From Candidatus Zhuqueibacterota bacterium (GTDB lineage: Bacteria; SM23-31; B21-G16): DNA of 8,101 bases. The translations under genes were made by a program, and so were the position numbers. Position 1 is the stretch's first letter. Each line of letters starts with the position of its first letter. A model generated the notes under the pieces. The model saw only the letters and a list, made by a program, of their open reading frames with translations, was not told the DNA's origin and did no database searches. This document shows, piece by piece, positions 1-7,510 of this stretch. The stretch spans positions 1 to 8,101 of the forward strand of contig QNDJ01000058.1 of NCBI GenBank assembly GCA_003644825.1. Reading direction: 5' to 3'.

Positions 1-14
1 ATACTAGAAAGTAT

Positions 15-21
15 GGAGGTG
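15..21 (+). promoter_or_regulatory. Ribosome binding site of the small YwgA-like gene
   Basis: GGAGGTG lies four bases before the ATG at 26, a strong Shine-Dalgarno match that fixes this start. It is much stronger than anything before the following helicase gene, so the pair probably relies on this site for initiation and on coupling for the second gene. The 14 bases before it can form a small hairpin (ATACT/AGTAT). Confidence 0.75.
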
Positions 22-25
22 TAAT

Positions 26-574
26 ATGAATACACACCATTTAATCTTGATGCTTTTGAATAAGGAAAACGGAAAAATAGATAGCAAGACAAAATTACAA
101 AAGGAAATATATTTTATATCTTTATTACTCAAAAGAGATATAGAATTTAAGGCTCATTATTATGGTCCATATTCAATTGAAGTGGAAACTGCTCTCGATG
201 AGTTAATAGGAGCAGGTTTTGTAAATGTAAAACGCGATATCTGGGGGATTGATACAAGATATGGATTTGAAGCTAAAAAATATGAATTTTTCCTGACAAA
301 TTCTGGTGAAAAACTTGCAAAAATTATAACTGATGAAAATCCTAATGATTATGAAACAATTGAAAAATTTGTTGATAATTTAAAAAAAATTGAAAATCTA
401 AATTATCTTACTCTATCGATAGCTGCTAAGGCTTATTTCATTCTGAGTAAAGAAAGTAAATCTATGACTGTTAATCAGATTATAGAAAAAGCCAGTAGGT
501 TTGGTTGGAACATTAATAGAAGAGATATTGACATTGCAGTTAATATATTAAAAGAATTAAAATTTATTAAGTAA
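26..574 (+). CDS. Small winged-helix-like protein, YwgA-type, partner of the downstream restriction helicase
   Basis: A 182-residue soluble protein with no signal peptide or membrane segment. Residues 5-66 have the pattern I associate with YwgA-like proteins: an N-terminal helix, a KTKLQKEIYF stretch at 21-30, a YGPYS motif at 46-50, then a helix (DELIGAGFV, 58-66) that reads like the end of a winged helix. A second helix-turn-helix-like unit fills the C-terminus (about 130-182, ending KELKFIK). DNA binding or a role as regulator or specificity partner is inferred from fold-like features only; the family has no function I can name with confidence. The stop is six bases before the helicase start, so the two are almost certainly cotranscribed. 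The gene is visibly more AT-rich than the helicase (about 23% GC in bases 61-120 against 38% in 1381-1440). A strong GGAGGTG site supports the start. An antitoxin-like or immunity function is an alternative. Confidence 0.7.
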   Translation: MNTHHLILMLLNKENGKIDSKTKLQKEIYFISLLLKRDIEFKAHYYGPYSIEVETALDELIGAGFVNVKRDIWGIDTRYGFEAKKYEFFLTNSGEKLAKIITDENPNDYETIEKFVDNLKKIENLNYLTLSIAAKAYFILSKESKSMTVNQIIEKASRFGWNINRRDIDIAVNILKELKFIK

Positions 575-580
575 AGTTAA

Positions 581-3403
581 ATGCCAGTAAAGAAAAATCA
601 AGAAGCTTTTTCCCAAATGTATCTGGCAAAGGTATTAGAAGGTGAAGTGCAGGCATGGGTTGACCAGGGATGGCACGGAGTAACAAAAACCACACTTGAA
701 CTCTTTAATTACTGGTTCAAGCGCGATGAAGATACTGACGAACAGTTTTACAATTGTCAGCAAAGAGCAATCGAAACAATTGTATATTGCTGTGAAATTC
801 TTCAGGCTCATAATTTAAAAGATTTATTTGAGCGTGTTGCACCTGAGATAATTCACCAGCATCTACCACTTAAACAGGAAGTAGAAAGTATTCCTTTTGC
901 TAAATACGCATTAAAAATGGCAACTGGTTCTGGAAAAACCTGGGTACTGGCTGCTCTTTTAGTATGGCAGTATTTTAACAGAATAAATAATGAAAGACTG
1001 GGTAATTACTCTTACCGCTTTCTTGTAGTTACACCAGGGCACGAGGTCCTAAACAGACTTCTTGATTCGTTTAAAGGAAAACGAGACCCCAAAACCGGAG
1101 TTAGACTACCCGAAACTTCTGATTATAAACGTTCGTTATTTATACCTGAAGGTGCAAACTGGAGAGACCGATTTCATCTTGATATACTTGAGCCATCGGA
1201 TGTGCAGCCCAACACTACCCCACCTGATGGCCCTTTTGTATTCATCACAAACTGGCAACAATTCCGTTTAAAAGTAAAAAAACAAAATCGATGGGCATAT
1301 TATACAGGTGAAGATGTTGAGGAAATGCCCCGGGGTGAAATTATACTCGACTTTCTTTCTCAATATCCCGATTTAATTATTATGAATGATGAAGCACACC
1401 ATGTTCACGGTAAAAAAAGTGCTATAGGGGAAGAGCTTATCTGGCGTCAATTTATGAACCTTCTATATAATAGATTGCAGGAAACCCACGAAGACAATTT
1501 TGGGCCTTTTATCCAGATAGACTATTCAGCAACACCTTTTTATGGAAGTGGAGAAAAAAAGGAGTATTTTCCTCACATTGTATACGATTATAACCTTTTA
1601 AGTGCAATGCAGGATATGCTTGTTAAACAAATTTTTTTAGAAGAACGACAATCTATTGGTGGCGATAAACTGGAAGAACTCGATTTCAGGGCAGAAAGAT
1701 ATACACCTGAGGCAGAACACAGGCGTGGTAAAATTAAAGCACTCTCTGCAGGGCAAAAACTACTACTGGATATTGGACGACTAAAACTAGAACAATTAAC
1801 AGACGAATTCAGAAAAAAAGGAATTAATAAAAAACCTGTAATGATGGTGCTGTGTGAAGATACTAAGGTTGCCAATTTAACAAAAAATCATTTTAATAAT
1901 CTATGTGATGAGAATGGCAACTACTATGACGATAATCAGGTGATGGTAATTCATTCTGATTTAAAAGATAAAGAACTAGAAGAAGCAAGAAAGAGACTTG
2001 ATAAAATTGATATAGATGAAGACCCTCTAAGGGTGGTTATTTCTGTTTTAATGTTAAGAGAAGGATTTGATAAAAATAATATATGTGTTATAGTAGTTTT
2101 AAGAGCCACCGAAGCTGACCTCCTGCTGGAACAGATTGTTGGTAGAGGGTTAAGGCTGATGTTTCCTTCTTGCTCTTACCCTGAATTACAGGACGCTAAA
2201 AAGGAAGCATTTTATGAAATAAGGCGAAACAAAATTCCTTCTAATTCTCTTGACTTTCTTTTCGTAGTAGAACATCCAAGGTTCAGATATTTTTATGAGA
2301 ACTTGAAAATGGAAGGATATATTATAGGTGGAGGCGATACAAGTAAAATTTTATCAACCGGTGACCTTTTACCTGTTGATGCTATAACTGATAGAGTTGA
2401 AAAATTTGATATAACCTGGCCCATTCAGATTTTTGATGAAGGACGAATGCCCGAACTTTCTCAAATAATTGTCAGTAATCTTCCTAAATACAGTGGTAAT
2501 TTTCAACAACTAAAAGATTGGCTTTCCGGCTTAATAATCCAGGAAAAACATATAGAAACAGGTAAAAAAACTAAAATGTGGAAACTGAATAATAAATATT
2601 TTGACTATTCTCACTTTTTAAGACAGGCATCCCGGGCAGTAGCAGTAAGAGGAAAAACATCTATTATTACTGCTCAGCTTGTGAAGATTGCGGAAATTAT
2701 CGATGATTACGTTTCTGATTACTGCTTCGGCAAACATATTGATTTCACCTTGCAGGAAAATTACTGTGTTTTAAACTACACTCTTGTATTTAATCATATT
2801 GTTCAAACAGTTCATCAGGCGATAATAAAATTAATCCAGGGTTTCAAATATGAAACAAAAGGTATCTGGGGCAAATTATCCGATGTATCAAGAATTATGG
2901 TAAGAGAAAGTAAATCAGTAGAAACCGATAAAAGTATTTACCCAAGGCTTGGCTACCAGGCAAAAGGGGGCGGATTTGAAAGAAATTTTATGACCGAAGT
3001 TCTAAATCCTTCAGCAGAGGTTCTTTCTTACGCCAAGTTAGATAGACGGCATAGATTAAAAATTACATACAGAGACGAAACAGGAATATTGCGAAACTAC
3101 GAAGTCGATTTCATCGTAAAAACTGCAAATAAAGTATATCTTGTTGAAACCAAAGCAGATAGAGATTTGGATAATCCAAATGTGGCAGTCAAAGCTAAAG
3201 CCGCTGTTGCCTGGTGTGAACAGGCTTCCAGCATTTCACCACCATCTGAACTGCAACAACCTCAGGAATGGGAATATTTGATAATCTCAGAAAACCTGTT
3301 CAACAATAATAGAGGACTGGGGTTCGATGCTCTTATTCCTATTTGTCAGGGGCTTCGAGATAGAATTCTTGCAAAAGCTGAAAGTAAATTATTTGTTTTT
3401 TAA
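581..3403 (+). CDS. Type III restriction-like SF2 helicase with C-terminal PD-(D/E)XK nuclease
   Basis: A 940-residue cytoplasmic DNA helicase/nuclease related to the Res subunit of type III restriction enzymes. An N-terminal segment (1-60) precedes a Q-motif-like CQQRAIE (59-65). Walker A is MATGSGKT (113-120), motif Ia FLVVTPG (147-153), the DEAH-type Walker B NDEAH (269-273), motif III SATP (316-319), motif V LREGFD (492-497) and motif VI QIVGRGLR (518-525). The C-terminus carries a PD-(D/E)XK signature: D843 in EVDFIV, then E856 and K858 in VETKAD. It probably translocates on DNA using ATP and cleaves. It resembles what databases call the BPTD_3080 family of restriction endonucleases, though I cannot check this. 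An in-frame TAA directly before the ATG rules out a longer start, and no clear Shine-Dalgarno is present, so translation is probably coupled to the gene six bases upstream. No modification methylase is visible. All core motifs look intact. Confidence 0.9.
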   Translation: MPVKKNQEAFSQMYLAKVLEGEVQAWVDQGWHGVTKTTLELFNYWFKRDEDTDEQFYNCQQRAIETIVYCCEILQAHNLKDLFERVAPEIIHQHLPLKQEVESIPFAKYALKMATGSGKTWVLAALLVWQYFNRINNERLGNYSYRFLVVTPGHEVLNRLLDSFKGKRDPKTGVRLPETSDYKRSLFIPEGANWRDRFHLDILEPSDVQPNTTPPDGPFVFITNWQQFRLKVKKQNRWAYYTGEDVEEMPRGEIILDFLSQYPDLIIMNDEAHHVHGKKSAIGEELIWRQFMNLLYNRLQETHEDNFGPFIQIDYSATPFYGSGEKKEYFPHIVYDYNLLSAMQDMLVKQIFLEERQSIGGDKLEELDFRAERYTPEAEHRRGKIKALSAGQKLLLDIGRLKLEQLTDEFRKKGINKKPVMMVLCEDTKVANLTKNHFNNLCDENGNYYDDNQVMVIHSDLKDKELEEARKRLDKIDIDEDPLRVVISVLMLREGFDKNNICVIVVLRATEADLLLEQIVGRGLRLMFPSCSYPELQDAKKEAFYEIRRNKIPSNSLDFLFVVEHPRFRYFYENLKMEGYIIGGGDTSKILSTGDLLPVDAITDRVEKFDITWPIQIFDEGRMPELSQIIVSNLPKYSGNFQQLKDWLSGLIIQEKHIETGKKTKMWKLNNKYFDYSHFLRQASRAVAVRGKTSIITAQLVKIAEIIDDYVSDYCFGKHIDFTLQENYCVLNYTLVFNHIVQTVHQAIIKLIQGFKYETKGIWGKLSDVSRIMVRESKSVETDKSIYPRLGYQAKGGGFERNFMTEVLNPSAEVLSYAKLDRRHRLKITYRDETGILRNYEVDFIVKTANKVYLVETKADRDLDNPNVAVKAKAAVAWCEQASSISPPSELQQPQEWEYLIISENLFNNNRGLGFDALIPICQGLRDRILAKAESKLFVF

Positions 3404-3461
3404 GTAAAATTTTAAGTGTCAAAATTACCTATATTTTAAATTCTAATATTTAAATTACCAC

Positions 3462-5825
3462 TCAAAACTCTGCGTGTTCAGTTCTTTTAATTATTTCATC
3501 CTGCAGGCTTTTGATAAGGTCCACGAAATAATCACTGTAACCAGCAACTCTTACAATAAGGTCTCTGTATTTTTCTGGATGTTTTTGAGCATCTCTGAGC
3601 GTATCTGCACTGATAACATTGAGCTGAATATGGTGTCCATCAAATCTAAAGTATGTTCTTATAAGATTAGCTAATTTATTTATTCCATCATCTCCTTCAA
3701 GAACCTGGGGTGTGAATTTCTGATTAAGAAGGGTACCACCGGTTTTAATATGGTCTATTTTTCCGACGGATTTTACTACAGCGGTCGGGCCTTTCCTATC
3801 AGCCCCCTGTACAGGAGATATTCCTTCAGATAAAGGGTTGCCAGCTTTTCTACCATCTGGTGTTGCACCTATAACAGAACCAAAATAAATATGAACAGTG
3901 GTCGGTAAAAGGTTGATTCTATATTCACCGCCTTTGGTATTTTTTCTTCCGTTTATTGCATTGTAATAAACATTAAATATTTCCTTCATAATGTCATCGG
4001 CATAATCATCATCATTGCCGTATTTAGGTGTTTTATTGAGGGCAAGCTGGCGAAAATCCTCAAATCCTTCAAAATTGTTTTTTAAAGCAGTCAACATATC
4101 CTTCATAGAAATTTTCTTCTTATCAAATATGTTATATTTGATAGAAGTCATAGAATCTGTAATGGTACCAAGCCCAACGCCCATTATATAAGAAGTATTA
4201 TACCTTGCACCACCATCGTGATAATCTTTCCCCTTTGAAATGCAATCGTTTATAAGGAGAGAGAGAAAAGGAGTTGGAACATACTGGGCATAGAGTCTTT
4301 CAATTACATTATTCCCTCTGATTTTTATATCAATGAAATAATTTAGTTGTTTTTTAAAAGCCTGAAACAGTTCCTCGAAGGATTTAAACCCGGTAGGGTC
4401 TCCTGTTTGAATTCCAATTTTTTTACCGGTGCGGGGGTCAATACCATTGTTAAGGGTAATCTCAAGGATTTTTGTCATATTGAAATATCCGGTGAGGTTG
4501 TAATTTTCTTTTCCGAAGGCACCTGTTTCAACACAACCACTTACACCACCGTTTCGTGCATCTTCAATAGATTTCCCCTGCCTGACCAATTCCTGAACAA
4601 TAGCATCTGTATTAAAAATTGCCGGCTGTCCAAACCCTTTTCTAACGACTTTAAGGGCACGTTTCAAAAATCTATCCGGTGTCACTTTACTAATCTGAAC
4701 AGCGGGGTTCGGCTGGATAATCTTCATTTCTTCTATTACTTCAAGAAGAAGATAGGATACCTCATTTACACCATCGCAACCATCTGGTTTTACCCCACCT
4801 ATATTAATTGTAGCAAAATCTGCATAGGTGTTGCTTTCTTCTGCTGTAACTCCAACTTTTGCCGGGGCAGGATGATTGTTAAATTTTATCCAGAAAGCCT
4901 GTAATAACTCCTTTGCTTTTTCTCTTGTCAGGCTTCCGTCTTCTATTCCCTTTTTATAAAATGGATAAAGATGCTGGTCTAACCTTCCAGGATTAAAAGA
5001 GTCCCAGACATTGAGCTCGGTGATAACCCCGATATGTATGAACCAGTAATACTGCAGTGCTTCCCAGAAGGTTCTTGGTGCATTTGCAGGAACATAAGAG
5101 CATATATCAGCAATTTTTTCAAGTTCTTTTTTTCTTTTCGGGTTTTTTTCCTTTTTTGCCAGTTCTCCTGCTTTTTCAGAATACCGATTTGCAAATATAA
5201 TAATTGCGTCAGCAGCAATTTCCATAGCCTTCAGTTCTTCTTTTTTGTAATAAGCTTCGGGGTCATTTAAAAAATCGAGGTTTTTAATACTTTCCTGGAT
5301 TTCTTTTTTAAAATCAAGCATTCCTTTGTGGTATATTTTATCATCCAGCACAGTATGACCTGGGGCTCTCTGTTCCATAAACTCGGTGAATATGCCGCTT
5401 TCATAAGCTGATTTCCATTCTTCGGTCATCTCATTGAATATTTTATCTCTAATAGATTTTCCTTTCCAGAAAGGAATGATTTTTTCTTTATAGATTTTTT
5501 TAGTTTCCTCACTAACTCTGAAAGGGATTTTTTTTCTATTGTTTAATGTTTCAAAATCGTTAAGGCTGTGTATATTAACTTCAGGGTATGTAGGGGTAGC
5601 TTTTGGTTCAGGTCCTCTTTCTCCTACTATCAGTTCTCCGTCATTTATGCAGATAGTTTTATTTTCCATTAAATATTTAAATGCAAGTGCCCTTTTTATC
5701 GGATATGATACTTTATTTGCAGTATCACTCTGATAAAATTCAGTAATCAGAATTGCTCTTTCAGGAGAGATATAAGGGGTTGCATTAATACTTTGCTCTC
5801 GTAGTTTTTTAATTCTTTCATTCAT
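3462..5825 (-). CDS. hypD: Glycyl radical enzyme, trans-4-hydroxy-L-proline dehydratase (HypD)
   Basis: A 787-residue glycyl radical enzyme. Known HypD removes water from trans-4-hydroxy-L-proline to give (S)-pyrroline-5-carboxylate, which P5C reductase turns into proline. The active-site cysteine is C431 in GCVE with E433 beside it; the radical glycine is G762 in RVAGYSDYF, 25 residues from the end. From my recollection of Clostridioides difficile HypD (about 789 residues), the two align almost without gaps and pocket residues match at a constant offset of three: F149, H157, D275, S331, D336, F337, Y447 and T642. I start at the ATG at 5825, four bases after the activase stop and preceded by a G-rich site. 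A TTG at 5840 would add five residues and overlap the activase. The gene is last in a regulator-activase-dehydratase operon; no proC is in the window. This hypD is unrelated to the hydrogenase maturation gene of that name. A C-N lyase or D-hydroxyproline relative is the main alternative. Confidence 0.9.
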   Translation of the reverse strand: MNERIKKLREQSINATPYISPERAILITEFYQSDTANKVSYPIKRALAFKYLMENKTICINDGELIVGERGPEPKATPTYPEVNIHSLNDFETLNNRKKIPFRVSEETKKIYKEKIIPFWKGKSIRDKIFNEMTEEWKSAYESGIFTEFMEQRAPGHTVLDDKIYHKGMLDFKKEIQESIKNLDFLNDPEAYYKKEELKAMEIAADAIIIFANRYSEKAGELAKKEKNPKRKKELEKIADICSYVPANAPRTFWEALQYYWFIHIGVITELNVWDSFNPGRLDQHLYPFYKKGIEDGSLTREKAKELLQAFWIKFNNHPAPAKVGVTAEESNTYADFATINIGGVKPDGCDGVNEVSYLLLEVIEEMKIIQPNPAVQISKVTPDRFLKRALKVVRKGFGQPAIFNTDAIVQELVRQGKSIEDARNGGVSGCVETGAFGKENYNLTGYFNMTKILEITLNNGIDPRTGKKIGIQTGDPTGFKSFEELFQAFKKQLNYFIDIKIRGNNVIERLYAQYVPTPFLSLLINDCISKGKDYHDGGARYNTSYIMGVGLGTITDSMTSIKYNIFDKKKISMKDMLTALKNNFEGFEDFRQLALNKTPKYGNDDDYADDIMKEIFNVYYNAINGRKNTKGGEYRINLLPTTVHIYFGSVIGATPDGRKAGNPLSEGISPVQGADRKGPTAVVKSVGKIDHIKTGGTLLNQKFTPQVLEGDDGINKLANLIRTYFRFDGHHIQLNVISADTLRDAQKHPEKYRDLIVRVAGYSDYFVDLIKSLQDEIIKRTEHAEF

Positions 5826-5829
5826 CTTT

Positions 5830-6735
5830 TTAGCCCCCAATTTTGACGTTAAATCCTGATTTTTCCAGCAAGGTTTTAATTTTTTCTATTTTTTCGTTCA
5901 GTGGAGATTTTACTTCGGTCATCAAATCAATTTTATCCAGTCTTTTGTATTTTGCTGTTCCACCCTTATGGTAAGGTAATAGATTAATTTCGGTTACATT
6001 TTTCAGAGAAATAATAAATTCAACAATTTTGTTAATATCTTCTTTTGAATCGTTTATGCCCGGGATAACAGGAATTCTTATGTTTACTCTGTGCTTTTTT
6101 CGGGCGAGGAGTTTCAAATTCTTGAGTATAATTTCGTTTGATACACCGGTATATTTTTTATGTTTTTCATCATCTATAATTTTAACATCATACAGGAAGA
6201 GGTCAACTTTATCAAGAATTTTTTCGAAAGTCCCGGATTGGGCATATCCAGATGTATCTACTGCAGTATGGATATCTCTTTCTTTGCAGACTTCGAGAAG
6301 TGCGTTTAGAAACTCCAGCTGCATTAATGGTTCACCACCGGAAAATGTAACGCCCCCACCAGATTCATCGTAGAATAGACTGTCTTTTTCTATTTCCTTC
6401 ATTATATCATCTATTGAAACCTCTTTTCCTATGACCTCAAGGGCGCCAGATGGACAAACCAGAGCGCAATTACCACTCATTTTACATTTTTCTCTATTTA
6501 TTAAAATAAGTTTGTCAGACCCGGAAATAGCATTGTTAGGACACACTTCTATACATTTACCACAATTGTTGCATTTGTTTTCCCAGAATGCCAGTTCAGG
6601 AGCAGGAGAAATACCTTCAGGATTATGACACCACAAGCATCTTAAGGGACATCCCTTAAAAAATATTGTTGTTCGTATACCGGGTCCATCGTGAATTGCA
6701 TACCTTTTAATGTCGAAAATTATTCCTTTTTTCAT
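5830..6735 (-). CDS. hypE: Radical-SAM activating enzyme for the HypD glycyl radical enzyme
   Basis: A 301-residue activase that would use S-adenosylmethionine and a reduced [4Fe-4S] cluster to take a hydrogen atom from G762 of the adjacent dehydratase. The radical-SAM motif is C29-x3-C33-x2-C36 (GCPLRCLWCHNPE), after the family's HDGPGIRTT stretch (15-23). A ferredoxin-like insert follows: first motif C55, C58, C61, C65, complete; second motif C84, S87, C90, C94, with serine where the second cysteine is normally found. SGGEP (132-136), VDTSGY (159-164), DVK with H192 and TG (183-197) and NIRIPVIPGIND (218-229) are typical of glycyl radical enzyme activases. The ATG is two bases after the regulator's stop with no strong ribosome site, so translation is likely coupled. 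The stop is four bases before the dehydratase ATG. Pairing with the neighbour is inferred from position. The symbol follows usage for C. difficile HypD's partner, not hydrogenase maturation. Confidence 0.9.
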   Translation of the reverse strand: MKKGIIFDIKRYAIHDGPGIRTTIFFKGCPLRCLWCHNPEGISPAPELAFWENKCNNCGKCIEVCPNNAISGSDKLILINREKCKMSGNCALVCPSGALEVIGKEVSIDDIMKEIEKDSLFYDESGGGVTFSGGEPLMQLEFLNALLEVCKERDIHTAVDTSGYAQSGTFEKILDKVDLFLYDVKIIDDEKHKKYTGVSNEIILKNLKLLARKKHRVNIRIPVIPGINDSKEDINKIVEFIISLKNVTEINLLPYHKGGTAKYKRLDKIDLMTEVKSPLNEKIEKIKTLLEKSGFNVKIGG

Positions 6736-6737
6736 AA

Positions 6738-7439
6738 TTACAATTTATATTTTATTTTTCCATTATTGGAAGTATCCGGATAGTATTTCTTAACAAATTT
6801 TTTCTGTACTTCAAAAGACCAGTGTACATCTCTGATAAAATTTGCTGCTTCCTGCATTTTACCGTCAGAAATTAGTTTCACAAGGGTTGCATGTTCAATT
6901 ATGGATGCCTCTTCCCACTCTTTAATATATTTTTTTTGTCTCGGGAAATCATAGAGTCTTTTTTTAAGAGTTGTTACAGTTTTTACAAGATATCTGTTGC
7001 CAGAAAGGTCTAAATATATGTTGTGGAATTTTAGATTATTGTCATAATAGGTAGCAAAATCGTCCCTGTTTATAGCATATTTCATTTTCCTGTTCAGTTC
7101 CTTCATTGTTTTGATTTCATTTGTTTTAATTTTAGGAAAAGCAGAAATAATAGCAGAGCTTTCAAGAGCTCCAATAATCTGATAATAGTCTTTAATATCC
7201 TGGTGAGTTAGTATGTTGACGATAACAGCCCTGCGCGGCAGGATAGTAACAAATCCTTCCATTTCAAGTCTGATTAATGCATCTCTTAACGGAGTTTTGC
7301 TGATGCCTAATTGCTTTGCTGTCTGGTCCATATTAATGAGAGACCCCGGACGAATTTTCCCTACGTGCATTTGCTCCCTTAGATATTCATAAACCTGTTC
7401 TTTTAGAGATTTTAAGTTTAGTATACTTGTTTCATTCAT
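6738..7439 (-). CDS. GntR-family transcriptional regulator, FadR/FCD type
   Basis: A 233-residue DNA-binding regulator, a normal length for FCD-type GntR proteins. Residues 10-75 form the winged helix; the helix-turn-helix is about 38-64 (AKQLGISKTPLRDALIRLE), with the wing ending PRRAVIVNI. Residues 81-215 form the all-helical FCD ligand domain. The likely metal ligands are N135 and H139 (NLKFH), H183 (EHATL) and H206 (DVHW); the first is Asn rather than Asp, a variant common in the family. The gene heads the operon, two bases before the activase. A promoter overlapped by an inverted repeat lies 40-70 bases upstream, so it probably represses its own operon until it binds a ligand. Hydroxyproline or a product of it is the natural guess for that ligand, but nothing in the sequence proves it. 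AGGA, eight bases before the ATG, serves as ribosome site. Confidence 0.9.
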   Translation of the reverse strand: MNETSILNLKSLKEQVYEYLREQMHVGKIRPGSLINMDQTAKQLGISKTPLRDALIRLEMEGFVTILPRRAVIVNILTHQDIKDYYQIIGALESSAIISAFPKIKTNEIKTMKELNRKMKYAINRDDFATYYDNNLKFHNIYLDLSGNRYLVKTVTTLKKRLYDFPRQKKYIKEWEEASIIEHATLVKLISDGKMQEAANFIRDVHWSFEVQKKFVKKYYPDTSNNGKIKYKL

Positions 7440-7447
7440 TTTATTTT

Positions 7448-7451
7448 TCCT
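7448..7451 (-). promoter_or_regulatory. Ribosome binding site of the GntR gene
   Basis: AGGA on the minus strand, eight bases before the ATG at 7439. It is a short but well-placed Shine-Dalgarno and supports this ATG over the internal methionines. Confidence 0.5.
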
Positions 7452-7480
7452 GTAGAATTATGTAATTATGTTTGTGGTAT

Positions 7481-7499
7481 CTAATATATCAGATATTAG
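7481..7499 (-). promoter_or_regulatory. Inverted repeat, likely GntR operator
   Basis: A perfect 7-bp inverted repeat, CTAATAT and ATATTAG with a 5-base centre, lies across the -10 box and most of the spacer of the operon promoter. A second nested symmetry, TATCT at 7478-7482 and AGATA at 7491-7495, overlaps it. GntR/FCD proteins bind short palindromes as dimers, and a site here would block RNA polymerase. Assignment to this GntR protein is inference; the arms contain only one G/C pair. Confidence 0.45.
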
Positions 7500-7510
7500 G
7501 AAAAAGTCAA
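7483..7510 (-). promoter_or_regulatory. Sigma-70-type promoter of the gntR-hypE-hypD operon
   Basis: Read on the minus strand, the -35 box is TTGACT (7510-7505, five of six matches) and the -10 box TATATT (7488-7483, five of six), with a 16-base spacer. Transcription should start near 7475, leaving a leader of roughly 36 bases before the GntR start codon. It is the best promoter candidate I see in the window and sits where the three-gene operon needs one. The surrounding AT-rich sequence raises the chance of a false -10. Confidence 0.6.

Noticed and set aside
1-14. Small hairpin ATACT-AGAA-AGTAT just before the first ribosome site.
   Set aside because: Only five AT-rich pairs and cut by the window edge; it could be chance or the end of an upstream structure. 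Not enough to call a regulator or terminator.
3435-3454. Inverted repeat TTTAAAT/ATTTAAA between the convergent operons as a bidirectional terminator.
   Set aside because: The stem is seven A-T pairs with no G or C and no clear T-run after it on either strand, too weak for an intrinsic terminator.
4347-4904. Long 185-codon open frame on the plus strand inside the dehydratase gene.
   Set aside because: It lies wholly antisense to a well-matched glycyl radical enzyme and its translation is Cys/Phe-rich without any domain pattern, as expected of a shadow frame.
6029-6373. 114-codon plus-strand open frame opposite the activase.
   Set aside because: Antisense to conserved radical-SAM motifs, Ser/Phe-rich and without family resemblance; a shadow frame.
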